Made by a program: the position numbers and the translations under genes. A stretch of DNA of 64,000 bases. It comes from Agrypnia vestita (Eukaryota; Arthropoda; Insecta; Trichoptera; Phryganeidae). How positions within the stretch are numbered: position 1 is the first letter of the stretch; each line of letters begins with the position of its first letter. The stretch spans positions 77,501 through 141,500 of the forward strand of contig JADDOH010010916.1 of the NCBI GenBank assembly GCA_016648135.1. Reading direction: 5' to 3'. Of this stretch, positions 33,560-44,118 are shown in pieces. A model generated the notes under the pieces. That model was not told the origin of the DNA and searched no databases. It worked only from the letters and a program-made list of their open reading frames with translations.

Positions 33560-34243
33560 TCATACTTCTTCATTGTCCCGTAAAAATGGCGGCCGGGTAA
33601 ACCAGCGCCCGGTGGGTGTCAGGTCCGGCGGCTCGACATCCCGCGTACCAGTATCGGCCGGGTTCAGCCGCGTCAGCACACATCACCAATACATCATCGT
33701 TGTTGTGACGGTCCCGAACACCGCGCGCTCCATATGGCGCGAATGTTCGGACTCAATGTTCGCTGTCACGCTCGCGGCGATTAAATTTCTCGCGGTCCAC
33801 AGCGGTCCATTAAACGGCTTCAGGGGGGCTATTTCAATCTTCGCTGTTATAATAACCACCGTACTGTGGTTCTATTTTTTCCAATGTAAGCCACCGCGCA
33901 ACGTGCCTGTCCCTAGGCACCGCAGAAAATATGCAGTAACACTTTGCGTCGGCGGCTTAGTATGCTCTCTCGAGCCATCGTGCATTTATCTGCACACAAT
34001 TTATGCCAAAATGCCGCTTCTCGGCGTGTTCTGGCCTCGTTTACTGGCCCCAAACCGATCTTGACCGCCAACTGCTCGCAAATAATATTTCGACCGGATC
34101 ATCGTATCAGCCATGAATCTCACCGGCTCGAATATGCGCCTTTTAGCGCCCAGTAGTTGGCATCTTGTCGGCCGTCTATCCGTCTCTCGCTCGGGCAGAT
34201 TGATAAATTTATTGCGGTTCCGCACGACTTGCAGATTACACAA
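33560..34243 (-). pseudogene. BEL-Pao RT tail / RNase H region, degraded
   Basis: On the minus strand RRPTRCQLLGAKRRIFEPV (34130-34190) matches the KPTKREVLS...FDPLG motif that follows the RT palm in BEL-Pao pols. Near 33570-33680, LNPADTGTRDVEPPDLTP and GRWFTRPPFLR match the LN.ADD.TR...RWL.GP.FL motif that closes RNase H. In between, several frame changes and missing segments remove most of RNase H. Opposite-strand open frames here (for example 33573-34064) are GC-driven shadows. Confidence 0.75.
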
Positions 34244-34350
34244 ATTAAAATTATATATTAAAATATTAAAATAAATTTATCCCACGCGGGCTCCAGTTGG
34301 TTTCATCGGCGCGCATATGTAGCGCGATGATATCTAAGGCCTCCCGATCC

Positions 34351-34707
34351 TTAGACATCCCATCTCAATTTATTTTCTGCATCGAAAATAACCCGAATTT
34401 TTTCCAGTATTTCGGGGCAAAAAATCCATGAAGTGCGAAGAATCCAATGCCGGTTTCCCAAATGAACCGACTCTTGGCCGTGGTAGACATGGGTGTAACT
34501 ACCCTCCGCAATACGGGCGATCTCATCTAGATGCGCCTCTACAAATCCGCAAAATGCGAAAAAATTCCAATGTCGGTATCCGAGCTGAACCGATCCTTGG
34601 CCATATATATTTTTTATCACAAAAAAAATATTAAAAAACCGAAATTCGGCTGCAAGGGCATGTCTTCCTTTTCCACAGAAGACCTGTCGCCCATTGGCTG
34701 CCGGCAA
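34351..34707 (-). pseudogene. BEL-Pao RT remnant with internal duplication
   Basis: A stub of the RT N-terminus (ATGLLWK at about 34675-34700, like YETGLLW) is followed almost at once by a segment from after the catalytic palm (DEIARIAEGSYTHVYHG, near 34480-34530). The fingers and the YVDD active site are absent. A ~62-bp piece (GGCCAAGxxTCGGTTCA...) is present twice, near 34425-34490 and 34535-34605, giving two similar peptides (GQGSVQLGYRHW / GQESVHLGNRHW). Confidence 0.75.
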
Positions 34708-35013
34708 GCTATACAGTAGTGGCTTCCATCATGTATGGTCGCTCGGGTACCCACTGCACTGACCCGCACGCGGGGGTCACTTCCGGCCAATCAATTTCAA
34801 TATGTGTGTCCTACGAGTGCATCTCGCGGGCCTCTCACTGGGCCGCTCAGCTATACTGGAAGACACGGTTGCGGCGATGGTCGGGCGGCCTGGCACGCCC
34901 CCGGTTTTCATCCATCCTTGTTCTGTGCTCGATAAAAACGCCGTTATCTGCACCCGCTATCTCTCCAACTCGCGACACTTCACAAATGGCATAATCTATG
35001 CCCCATAATAATT

Positions 35014-35394
35014 TTATAACACTTTTGTTATAATCACAGTGCGCTTGATTTCCCCGGTTTCTCGGCTAAACCGTCGGGGCCGCAAATCCAAATTACGCAA
35101 AGTGTTCACACTCAACGGATGTTGGGCAAGTCCGCTGCCTTTCAAAATTATCTGCCCTAGACGCAACCGCGGATCGGAGGCGCACATACCGCGGGCGCCG
35201 TGTAGGCGCAGATTTCGCACCGGTCTCGATTTACCGACCACACTGGCGACTTCGGAGTCCATCGGTGACACGGTCGAACCTTTATCGCATAAGGCGAATG
35301 TCTTTCTATGCCCCCGCGGGCCACACACGTCGACTTTCTGCACATTTAAAAAATTACATTTTCGGCGTCGCGGCTCGCGGCGAGCACAGCCTAT
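35014..35394 (-). pseudogene. BEL-Pao aspartic protease region
   Basis: The frame (first Met at 35343, open upstream to about 35394) contains KVDVCGPRGHRKTFALCDKGSTVS, i.e. the VxGPxG...ALxDxGSTVS signature of BEL-Pao pepsin-like proteases with the catalytic Asp present. It continues through VGKSRPVRNLRLHG and LRNLDLRPRRF, and stops at 35014 before RT. It is not in frame with gag, whose stop is at 35455, and a stop separates them, so expression would need readthrough or frameshifting. This module looks the least damaged part of pol. Confidence 0.8.
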
Positions 35395-35454
35395 CAGGCC
35401 AGATCGGCCGGGCGCCGCGGCGCGCCCGTCACCTGACCCGCGAGTGACACGTTT

Positions 35455-36921
35455 TCACTCGCGTTTCGCGGAAGGCGACGCGCCGTGCAGCATCCGGTGA
35501 TGCCGCATCTCACAATTGTCCACGTCGCATTTTTTATCACGGCCCCGGCATCCATGTTTATGTTTCGGCGTCCAAGGTTCGAGGCACATAAAACATAATC
35601 TTCTGTCCTTGACGATAGCCGCTCGGTCAGATACCGAACAGCGCGTAAAATCGTTGCATGCCGCGGCGCCGTGATCTCTTGAGTCGCAAATACCGCAATT
35701 TTGCGTATTTTCCGGCGATCGATGAATCGCGTGGATTTGCGCATTTTTGCGCCCCTTGTCTTCAATCACTTGCACGGTCTGTCCGCCGCAATGGGGCGCC
35801 GAATCTGTCATACTCGACAGCCATCTCGAGAAGTCCTCGATGTTTGTATTCACGGTTCCGGATCTCGCCGCGAACCATGCCATTCTCGCCGAAAGCGGGA
35901 GCCTTCCGACGAGCTCGCGTAGCAATTGAGGTGAGGCCAAATATCGCTCGTCCATACCTTTTACTGTGGCGACGGCATTCCTCACCGCTACCGCGAATTT
36001 CATAAACATGCCTGTGTCCGTACTCTCAGTGAGGCGTGCTGTGTTCCTCACTTTTTCCAGGACGCTTGCGATTATCGCATCTGGCTGGCCAAATAAATCC
36101 TCCAGAGTGCGCATAATCCCCTCAACACAATGAGGGTCGCCGATCAAAGGGCGCACTGCTTCCCGAGCTGCCCCCTTGAGCGCGATTCTCAACCGCATCG
36201 CATTCTCAGCGGTTGTCAACCCACACAATTCCGTGGATTGCCTGAATTGCGTTTTGAATGAACGCCATTCCATTGGGTCGCCCGAAAATTCCGCCAGGTC
36301 CTTGGCGTTAGACTGCCGCGCTATCATAGCCGACACTCGTGGCTCATCCTGGCTGAGCGGATATCGCGGGCTCTCAGGTGAACGCGTTGACCGGACCGCT
36401 TCTGTAACAGCGGACGTCAGCCGTTCAAATTGCGCTTGTTGCGACCGCATCCAGTCGCCCAAGCTCGGATTATCGGTCCCGGCAGGAGCCTCTTGATGAC
36501 AAGTTGTAGGTGCATTCATGCGCGCCGGGTCTTCTATGGCGAAGTCGTCCGCCGAGACACTCGCAGCGGTAATAGGCGCCGCTACGTCGGTAGCCGCGGC
36601 GCCGGCGGCGAGCGCTCCTGCGCCCCCCGCCACGGGGTCCCTTCCCGCCGCTGCAAGTGTCAAAGCCCTCGTGAACATGTCTTCTTGGCGCTTCTGCATT
36701 TCATCAAGTTGCCTCTTGTAATGCCGGTCCTTGTGGCGTAGCTCCCTGCGCAGCCTCCTTATATCTGCACTCGAGCTAGCCGCGTCAGTAGGTGACGCTG
36801 CCTGATCCTCAGCTCCCGACTGCCGGTCCGATTCATCTCCCGATGACGCTTCGCGACGGGAGGCATTGTCTTCGTCGGCAGCTAATTCGCGATTCGCATT
36901 TGATCTTAACGAGCGCGACAT
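35455..36921 (-). CDS. gag: BEL-Pao Gag polyprotein, intact
   Basis: A 488-residue uninterrupted frame starts at the Met at 36921, about 115 bases after the primer-binding site, and ends with TGA at 35455. Residues 1-50 are acidic/serine-rich; about 53-85 is a charged helix likely to form a coiled coil (RRLRRELRHKDRHYKRQLD); 85-130 is Ala-rich. Residues ~205-330 carry the DUF1759-type capsid signature (LAEFSGDPMEWRSFKTQF). The C-terminus (~408-475) has the Pao-type triple Cys/His array: CGICDSRDHGAAAC, CFMCL...H.HGC, C....C...HHRMLHG. In this family Gag assembles the cytoplasmic particle and binds RNA. It is the only intact protein of the element, fully open while pol is wrecked. Codon use is far more GC-rich than the surrounding DNA. 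Confidence 0.93.
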   Translation of the reverse strand: MSRSLRSNANRELAADEDNASRREASSGDESDRQSGAEDQAASPTDAASSSADIRRLRRELRHKDRHYKRQLDEMQKRQEDMFTRALTLAAAGRDPVAGGAGALAAGAAATDVAAPITAASVSADDFAIEDPARMNAPTTCHQEAPAGTDNPSLGDWMRSQQAQFERLTSAVTEAVRSTRSPESPRYPLSQDEPRVSAMIARQSNAKDLAEFSGDPMEWRSFKTQFRQSTELCGLTTAENAMRLRIALKGAAREAVRPLIGDPHCVEGIMRTLEDLFGQPDAIIASVLEKVRNTARLTESTDTGMFMKFAVAVRNAVATVKGMDERYLASPQLLRELVGRLPLSARMAWFAARSGTVNTNIEDFSRWLSSMTDSAPHCGGQTVQVIEDKGRKNAQIHAIHRSPENTQNCGICDSRDHGAAACNDFTRCSVSDRAAIVKDRRLCFMCLEPWTPKHKHGCRGRDKKCDVDNCEMRHHRMLHGASPSAKRE

Positions 36922-37035
36922 TTTTCTTTAAAATATTATTATTATTATTTTTTCACAAAAAAAAATATAAAAATTCGGATTCCGACGAAGCACAAAATTA
37001 CTGAATTTAAAATTAAAAAACCGAAACAACGGAAA

Positions 37036-37055
37036 TCCGGCTTCACGAAGGACCA
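37036..37055 (-). promoter_or_regulatory. Primer-binding site, tRNA-Tyr-like
   Basis: Five bases inside the 5' LTR the minus strand reads TGGTCCTTCGTGAAGCCGGA. The first ten bases are complementary to the 3' end of eukaryotic tRNA-Tyr (…CGAAGGACCA, from memory of the tRNA). A 3-base insertion follows, then AGCCGGATT resumes complementarity. It is the presumptive start point for minus-strand synthesis. Confidence 0.7.
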
Positions 37056-37060
37056 CGAAA

Positions 37061-38431
37061 TGGTACGCACAAGGCCATACCAAGTTCGAAATAACTATTA
37101 ATAAATTCCCAAAATATTTTAAAACCCGAGCGGCTAAAAAACCGAATTTAAAAATAGCTATATATAGGGTGGGTCTCCGTGTTACGGTGGGAGAAATTCA
37201 GTATAAATTTATAATATTTTAAGCACAAAGGTAAATTCGAAAGCAACAACAAAAAACACTTTTTCAGGAATTTAAATTAAAAATAAAAGACACTTTATTT
37301 AGCAAAAAACGATTCCGCGGACCGGCAGCGTAACAAGGTAAAAGTAATCTCGGCGAACTGAGGATGCTGAGTCTGCGGAATCTTCCTTTATTTATACTTA
37401 AAATCTAGACACAGCGGGAAATCAACGGTCAAAATGGGATTAGTAAGGGAGGGGAGAGACATCTCGAGAATACCCAGTGGCGGATGGTGGTCAGCGCAGC
37501 ATTCCCGAGCGGTATGATCCGCGCCGGCCCATCCTCTAAACGGACTATTTTGCCCGCCTAGCCAAATTATCTCCCGAACGGGGAGGTGTACATATGTAAA
37601 TGTTACGTCAAATTGAACGCCTGGCACATCCGCATGTGAATTTAATTAGTACCAATGTGTCCGGATGTGTCGGCGTTCATAAATCGCCTCAAAAAAGGCC
37701 GATTCCTATCTCTCGATGTATCTCCTTCCAAACTAATCCGATTCTTTATTTTATAACGAATTCTGACAGGAAATGACATGCCAGGTTTTGTGCACTTTTT
37801 CTGAGTTCATCTCGTGAACTTTCTGATTTTACGGCGTTGCAAACTTTCCACGCGCCGCGTACGTCTGGTCCATAAACCAGCGGCCCCCGCCAGGCGCCGG
37901 CTTGTCGCGTTCAAACGTCGGCCTGCCTGACCCCCGCCAGGCGCCGGCTTGTCGCGTTCAAACGTCGGCCTGCCTGACCATTTTAACGGCCTTTCAAATC
38001 TGCTGCGCAGTTATCTGAAAACTGGCAAAAAACATATTTTTGCTATTTAATTTAATCCGCGAGATCGGCCGTCATCCTCCACAGTGAGATACGTTTATTT
38101 CCGAATCTCGCGGATATCCTAATAATGCACAAAACCTTATATCTCCAGTCAGGATTCGTCAGTAATAAGACCGCTAATTCCACTCATTTTATTTACAATA
38201 AAAAATTACAAATTACATATAGACTAAAATTACAAAAAATTCTTAAAACTATTCAAGTTGTCGAGGCCTCGACGCGAGTATAAGAAATATTATAAACTAA
38301 ATACATAAATGTTCAAAAAATAAACCTTATGGTAACAATTACACATACACACACACACGGCCATATATAGTTATTTTTATTAAATTTAAAAAATTCAATT
38401 TTATGCCGCTGGATTGATCGTGTGCGAAACA
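37061..38431 (-). repeat. 5' LTR of the BEL-Pao element
   Basis: 1371 bp, nearly identical to 30872-32232. Visible differences include single bases in TTAA(A/G)CACAAAG, TTTC(G/A)GGAATT and GCGGAT(G/A)TCC, one extra A in CCTCTAA(A)CGG, and a short insertion near 38370. It holds the element's promoter. Confidence 0.95.
37391..37396 (-). promoter_or_regulatory. TATA box of the LTR promoter and 5' leader hairpin
   Basis: The minus strand reads AAGTATAAATAAAGG. Directly downstream, GATTCCGCAGA and TCCGCGGAATC (about 37313-37382) pair to form a long-range stem in the presumed RNA leader. AATAAA follows at 37294-37299. The same layout exists in the other LTR. Confidence 0.65.
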
Positions 38432-38436
38432 GATTT

Positions 38437-38624
38437 AGTTATTTATAATATTTTATTTGTTTTTATAAATTTTCAAATTTTTACATGTAATGCTTTGTTA
38501 TTTGTAGGTATGGAAAATTTAGATTGAAAATACAGTACTCCTTAATTCTTGTATCAAAAATTTCTACGTGTTTTTACAACAAAATAATTAATACTTCTTA
38601 AAAAAAATTAAAATAAGTAGGTAG
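38437..38624. other. Short AT-rich spacer between the LTR element and the piggyBac relic
   Basis: I see no gene or structure. Confidence 0.4.
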
Positions 38625-39860
38625 TTAACCCTTATGTTACTACCCGGGCACCCGGGTATCCATTTCCGAATTCAAGTTTAAATAATTTTATTTATAAACC
38701 CTTGATGCTTTTGTCCGCCCAGATCCCCATTATTTGAGGTATTTGAAAGGGATTTATGTATTGTTTCATGTAATTTTACTTTTAAAAAAGTATTTTATAT
38801 GACCTTAAACTTCTCTAGTCCTCTGATTACTACCCAGGGTACCCTGGTACCCATTCGGTATTGATATTCACATTCAGTGATAGACATAAATTTTACTATC
38901 AGATTTCGTTTTATTGTAAAAATTAATCATGTTCGGTTTGTTTTTACGTTATATCACCATGATGCGCAGATAATAAAAGTATAATTGTCTTTAGTTTTTT
39001 GTCACACAAGAAAATTTTATTACATTATCATTGGATTCAAAAAACAATCCTTTATTTTCGCCGGAATATACTTTTTATTTCGTCTTCATGTAGCAACGGT
39101 GGCCGTATTCCAAGATAAAATAATATGTTGTGCTTTGGCATATTACATTGAACATTTTCCATGACTTGCTTTGGGAAGTCATGAAAAAATGTCTAATGTT
39201 ATATTACGTTCACAGCCTTTGAGCGGCCAATTCTTTCACGTTGGTGAGTTCCTCGTCCAGATGTTAATTTACCGGTGAATATTTAGCCACTAAGAGGACA
39301 ATATTTTTTTGGATCACATATCCACCATATTTTTATCCCTTATTTGGCGGGCTTAGACTGAATGTATTGCATAAATTGTATACATCCACTAGAGAAAATG
39401 ATTGCTCATTGTAAAATTTTGGTTGTAGAATCTATACACGCTGAAAATTTTTGAATTCAGTATCAACCATACATATTTCACGTATCGACGTAGCTCTGCC
39501 TTCATTCAATCGGTATTTCCTTATATTAGCATCATCGAAGCGAGGAAATTTGACGCTCGATACTGGGTATAAATTACATTTGGACAAATCAAAAATATAA
39601 CCTGTTTTTAGGTAATCGGCACCATATACTATAAGAATACCCATGAATACATTTAACTCGGATGAAGTCAAATCCTTCCAATGTGGTTTATTAGTACGAT
39701 CATGTTCGTTGACTCAATATATATTTTCCTGGCCTCTTTATTGGTGTGACGGACAATAGTATCAAGTTTCGGAGTTTTTCTTGGCGTGATGATTCTATTC
39801 AAGGAGAGTGCGTCAAGGTGGCGAACTCCTTTTTATACTCATTCACTCTCTCACGCTTTT
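38625..39860 (-). mobile_element. piggyBac-like transposon relic
   Basis: A TTAA (38625-38628) is followed by CCCTTATGTTACTACCCGGG; TTAA is the piggyBac target. A TTACTACCC.GGG.ACCC.GGTA.CCATT block occurs twice as a direct repeat (38637 and 38827), resembling subterminal binding repeats. On the minus strand the 39432-39671 frame has TSSELNVFMGILIVYGADYL, like the N-terminal part of the piggyBac DDE domain. Downstream in other frames, KPAK.GIKIWW and IFTGKLTSGRG (39240-39360) match the K.WG.K.W and YTGK motifs after the first catalytic Asp. Stops and frameshifts abound. The opposite terminus was not found. Confidence 0.75.
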
Positions 39861-42211
39861 TGTCTCTTTGATATATCCCGATGACCCAGATATATTACAG
39901 TTAGAAAGATATGAAAATAATGCTAATAAAATAAATTTATAATTTAACGAATCACACTCTGGCAGTTACGTGAGCGGGGATTGTCGATAAAACCGAATTA
40001 TTCCGGAAATAAACTCTCGCTTCAGAGTGAGACAGGTAAAAGGAAGTAAATATTTTACGATTATGGTCGAATAAAAACCTTTTACAGTGTTGGTGAAACG
40101 TTTAGAGGAGAGTTGGTTCAGTTGGTGAAATATGTGTTTACGAGCATTTTTATACAACCCAGCACGCGACAATGTCCGGGACTGTTCACAAACGTGGGAG
40201 CATTTTACGTGCCATGTTAATTACGAAAGACGTGGCATCTCTCCCGCAGTTAAACGAAAAATTTCATTGATGGACAGCACGCAACGGTAAAAACAAGAGT
40301 ACTTTAAATAAGCAAAGTGTCTAGACAATATTTTTATATGAAAGTATGTTTCGACAACACAGTTACTGGATTTTGTCCCCAGGGGGATGATTAATTAAAG
40401 AATTCTCACAGGAATGAAGCCATGAATATGAGGAACTTGTGTGGAAGTCTTTATATATTTTTTATACCTGGCTAAAGTGATCACTCTACAAAATTCCCCA
40501 ATTCCATCGTAAGAAGATCCACACATTATCAAATTTCGAATGTTTTACAACATATATGTTCAAATCATTTTAATGTACTATGCTAGAAACATCAGTTTTT
40601 TATCAAATTACAAATGCAGTAATAAGAAAATGTAAAAGACGGTAATATGTAAATGATAAAATATAATATTTAGAGTACAAACATTGTTATGGCAACTTCT
40701 TCAAAAACAGTTTAAAAATAACAAATATGGTAAAAGAAAAGAGTGAACTTTGTACAATTTAAATTAATATTGTATAATTGTTGAGAAATGTACATTTGTA
40801 CGATTTAAATGATGAAACACAATCATCTTGCAACCACATTTATACGATTTTTTCACTATAGGTAAACATAATTTCTATCGGCTCATTATTATTTCTTATG
40901 GAATTGCATGCGCCAAGCGATGGCCTCATAACGTATAATAAAAAAAAAACTTGTAAAAATTGTATAAGAAAATTAGCAGAAAGACATATATCAATAAAAG
41001 ATCTTCAGGCGAAGGCGTGGTAAATTGGTAATGTGAAAGACGTTTTGTGGTTGCGTATATAAGCTCCGGTAACAAGTGAAGATTTACAAGTAAGATAAAA
41101 GATTTAGACTGAGAATGCGCATGGCGAAGGTTGACCCGCTATGAAGACTTGATGATGTGACATTCTCTACTGCATCTCATCTCATACATGTACTCCATAT
41201 GTGTCACTTACATAATGTAACTTATACATATCTTCGTATGTAGTGTCATATATCCTTAATCTACTTACCTACTCGGCTGACCCAATTCGTCAATATTATC
41301 ATGACAACGTACGAAATGACAGGCCTAAGAACAACAATTGATCGCATTTTATATTAAAACACTTGGATTAAAAATTGTGGATCTTTGCAGCATTACTTAC
41401 ATGGAAGAAAATGAAACAATGCTAGTGAATTAAAATGGCTCTAGCAATGTTTTGCCTTGAATCAAAAAAAAATTATAACGATAAAAAAATATCGCATCCA
41501 TCGGCAGATAGACCACTTTTGAAAATAAATATATCTTTATTTTAAAAAGACATTCGGACATTCCAAAGGCGGGGATAGTGAATGGTTTTATTCTTACGGC
41601 TACGCCGCCTCGTAACAGTTTATACGACTTGAGCGTGGTAGCGTGGGCTTGCATGTTAGTTTAAAAAAATGTCAACCTTTGATGTAATACATAATAATAA
41701 TATAAGTATGTTAAAATAAAATACATAAGCAGTAACAGTAATGAATAAAACATAATAAATTTAATAACGATATTAAATATAACATATTAAGGTAAGTCTA
41801 ACTTTATTGATATCTTGCATCGCAGCAAAAATATTTAATTATTAATCAAGTATTAATTCAATTTTGTGTCAAAAAATTATGTTCACTTGTGATTTTAGGT
41901 GGTACAGAGACACATGATAGATATCAATATCGGTGAACAAATCGTTGTAGGCTCTGCGCATTCCCACTATGGATGAGCGTAATCCGGAGTTGGTACGAGC
42001 AACAGAAATGTGGAAGAGGAATTGTGTTTTAGTAGCTCTTGCTGGGACGTGGATGTTGATAAGGGATGATAGGGGTGGACAATAAAATTGGTTTTGACAG
42101 ATCTAACACAAGTTAAAATGTCAAATTTGCGTCTGTTTTTTAAACTTAAAATGCTAAAATATTACAATGAATCTGCTGCCACGGGATGTGTAACGTTAAA
42201 CTAAGTTTTTT
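39861..42211. other. AT-rich spacer, no gene recognised
   Basis: Only short unconvincing frames occur (for example 39966-40172 and 41430-41654 on the minus strand). No repeats stand out. Confidence 0.45.
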
Positions 42212-42493
42212 TTGGATACACCTATTATATTGAATAATTATAATAAATTACATCAATATGCCCCGATAAAAATGAGACTACATGAATGTGCATGTATTAT
42301 TAAATATGATAAGATTTATCATAGAAATGTAGAAATTAGCAATTCCAGAAACGATTTGATATATCCAAAACGAGTTCGAGCTGAAAATTTATTTAAATAT
42401 CTCGAAAATTTTAAAAACAGATGTCGCCCTAACAGAGCAATGTTATCAGTATTTGGAATAATTTTAATTTCTAGTAATGTTCAAAATTATTGA
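42212..42493 (+). other. Unrecognised 93-codon open frame
   Basis: The frame encodes a Lys/Asn/Ile-rich product (KMRLHECACIIKYDKIY, then KRVRAENLFKYLENFKNRC, RPNRAMLSVFGI). In such AT-rich DNA a frame of this size is mildly unusual but can occur by chance. There is no start context, splice site or domain that I recognise. It could be a worn transposon protein. Confidence 0.2.
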
Positions 42494-43854
42494 ACAGCTA
42501 AATCAATTCCAATAAAAAGAATATTCCTCGAATATTGAAATAAGAGGTGGAAATGTTTAATTTATTTAAAAATGAATACATTTAACATATTTGAATATTA
42601 TGTTAATTACCAAATTATTGAAAATCGTATGATGTGATGTGGAAAAACCTGCGTTAAATATCAGTCTGGAAATGTTAATGATTATATTGGATTAATTTTT
42701 CAATTCAAATGAATATTTAATGTAATTAATCCAATATTTTTTTGGAAAACCAATATCATTATATTTTACAACTCACTTTATTTTCAGCAGGTAACTTAAT
42801 TAATTTGGTACATAGTGAGATCTATTTAAATTACTATACATATTGGATTAAACCTAAGCTTGCTAAATTATATTATAAATACACCCACATCCAACATTGT
42901 CTTGTAGTAATAATCAAAAGGATATCATCCCTTTTTATTATTTTTTTAATTATTTTCAGTCATGATGTTTTCTTTCTTCCAGAATTATTTTCTGGAATTT
43001 CTGCATGTTTAGATTCAGGTTCACCATATTAAAGTTTATAGAATTAAAAAAAATATTGACTGTATTATTTGTATATATCTACTTCTTTTATTTGATTAAT
43101 TACTCCAACATGTTTCAGAAAAACCTTTCTATCATCAGGGTGTTTTATAACTGTCAAAATATCAGAACGAAATGTCTTTTGTTTCTTGTTTTTCTAAATT
43201 ATTTGGAAAATTATTTTTACAAATTATTACTTAGGTTCTTGATTACTCTCAATTATTGTTTTTTTTTTAGGATTGAGCTAGTAGTTAAATTTAATTGATG
43301 ATTAATAATATTTTTTTACTATTACACGCTTTACTAATTTCTATTGATTCTAAATAATTCAATTTCAAACCAATATTAATTATGTGTAAAATAGAAAGTC
43401 CTAAATATTCATCAAAACCGTGATCATTTTCTAATAAACGATTTTCAAATTCAGAAAAACACATAGAATTATATGTATAAATATATTTTATAGAATTATA
43501 TATATTTTTTATATTAAGACACTGTAGTACAGAACAAGTGTAAACATATACAAAAATCAATTAAAACTCAGTCCAGAAGCTATCTAGAACGGTCTGTAAT
43601 TATCAACAACGTTCAGAAAATATGTACAAACGTTTAGAAATGCCTGAAATAACTGAAAAGCGACGACCTTCCCCTAAACATTAGAATAATCTAGAAAGTA
43701 CGAAAACACCAGAATCAGTTTCATGTTTTCTGGGTTAAATTCTTTTCGCAGAACTAAGTTTGAATAACATTTAACGTTCAACTGCCCGTCTCTGTCACAT
43801 CTACTTAAACGAGAGATTGAAAGTGGAATAACTATTCAAATTCAAATTAACCAA
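42494..43854. other. AT-rich spacer with a small hairpin
   Basis: ATATTGGATTAATT and AATTAATCCAATAT (42684-42737) form a stem. Frames at 42742-43032, 43005-43298 and 43291-43560 are low-complexity and AT-driven. No gene is assigned. Confidence 0.4.
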
Positions 43855-44045
43855 TAGTTGCGCGGCGCGTCTGACGTCTCCCGCCATCTTCCCCGGCACC
43901 TTTGATTCCCGCCACCCACGTACGAATCGTTGATTAATTCAAGGCACGACTTTGGAATCAGCGATTCGATTTGGCAAATTTGGCAATTAGCGGAGCGCAT
44001 TCGTCTGTGCGCGAACCGTCAGCGCCCGGGGCCCGCCTCTCAGGT
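43855..44045. promoter_or_regulatory. GC-rich island in AT-rich spacer
   Basis: This ~190-bp patch (GCGCGGCGCGTCTGACGTC, CCCGCCACCCACGTACG, GCGCCCGGGGCCCGCC) contrasts sharply with its surroundings and contains clustered CpG. It may be a promoter or part of an old element. No downstream gene is recognised, so the regulatory role is only a possibility. Confidence 0.3.
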
Positions 44046-44118
44046 GGAATTAACAGGGTGTTTAAAATAATTTGCCGCAAACTATGTGAAATATGACAGG
44101 ATTTATAAACGCGACGTC

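Larger units (their letters stand above)
30872..38431 (-). mobile_element. BEL-Pao LTR retrotransposon, structurally complete, pol-defective
   Basis: The 7560-bp element has two long LTRs (TG...CA on either strand) and a 5-bp target duplication, GATTT (30867-30871 and 38432-38436). On the minus strand it runs 5' LTR (37061-38431), primer-binding site, gag, remnants of protease, RT, RNase H and integrase, a short polypurine tract, and 3' LTR (30872-32232). Gag with a Pao-type zinc-knuckle array, a BEL-type protease with a DKGSTVS active site, and the integrase/DUF5641 tail identify BEL-Pao. LTRs differ by only about half a dozen substitutions and a few short indels, so insertion is recent, yet pol is riddled with deletions and frameshifts. 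The interior is strikingly GC-rich compared with its surroundings. Confidence 0.95.

Noticed and set aside
33573..34064. 163-codon plus-strand frame
   Set aside because: Antisense to the degraded RNase H region; composition-driven.
35039..35500. 153-codon plus-strand frame
   Set aside because: Antisense to the BEL-Pao protease and gag end.
36176..36741. Overlapping plus-strand frames over 100 codons
   Set aside because: Shadows of gag on the opposite strand.
42212..42493. Novel host gene
   Set aside because: Only a 93-codon AT-driven frame without domain, splice signals or second copy; kept as a low-confidence note only.
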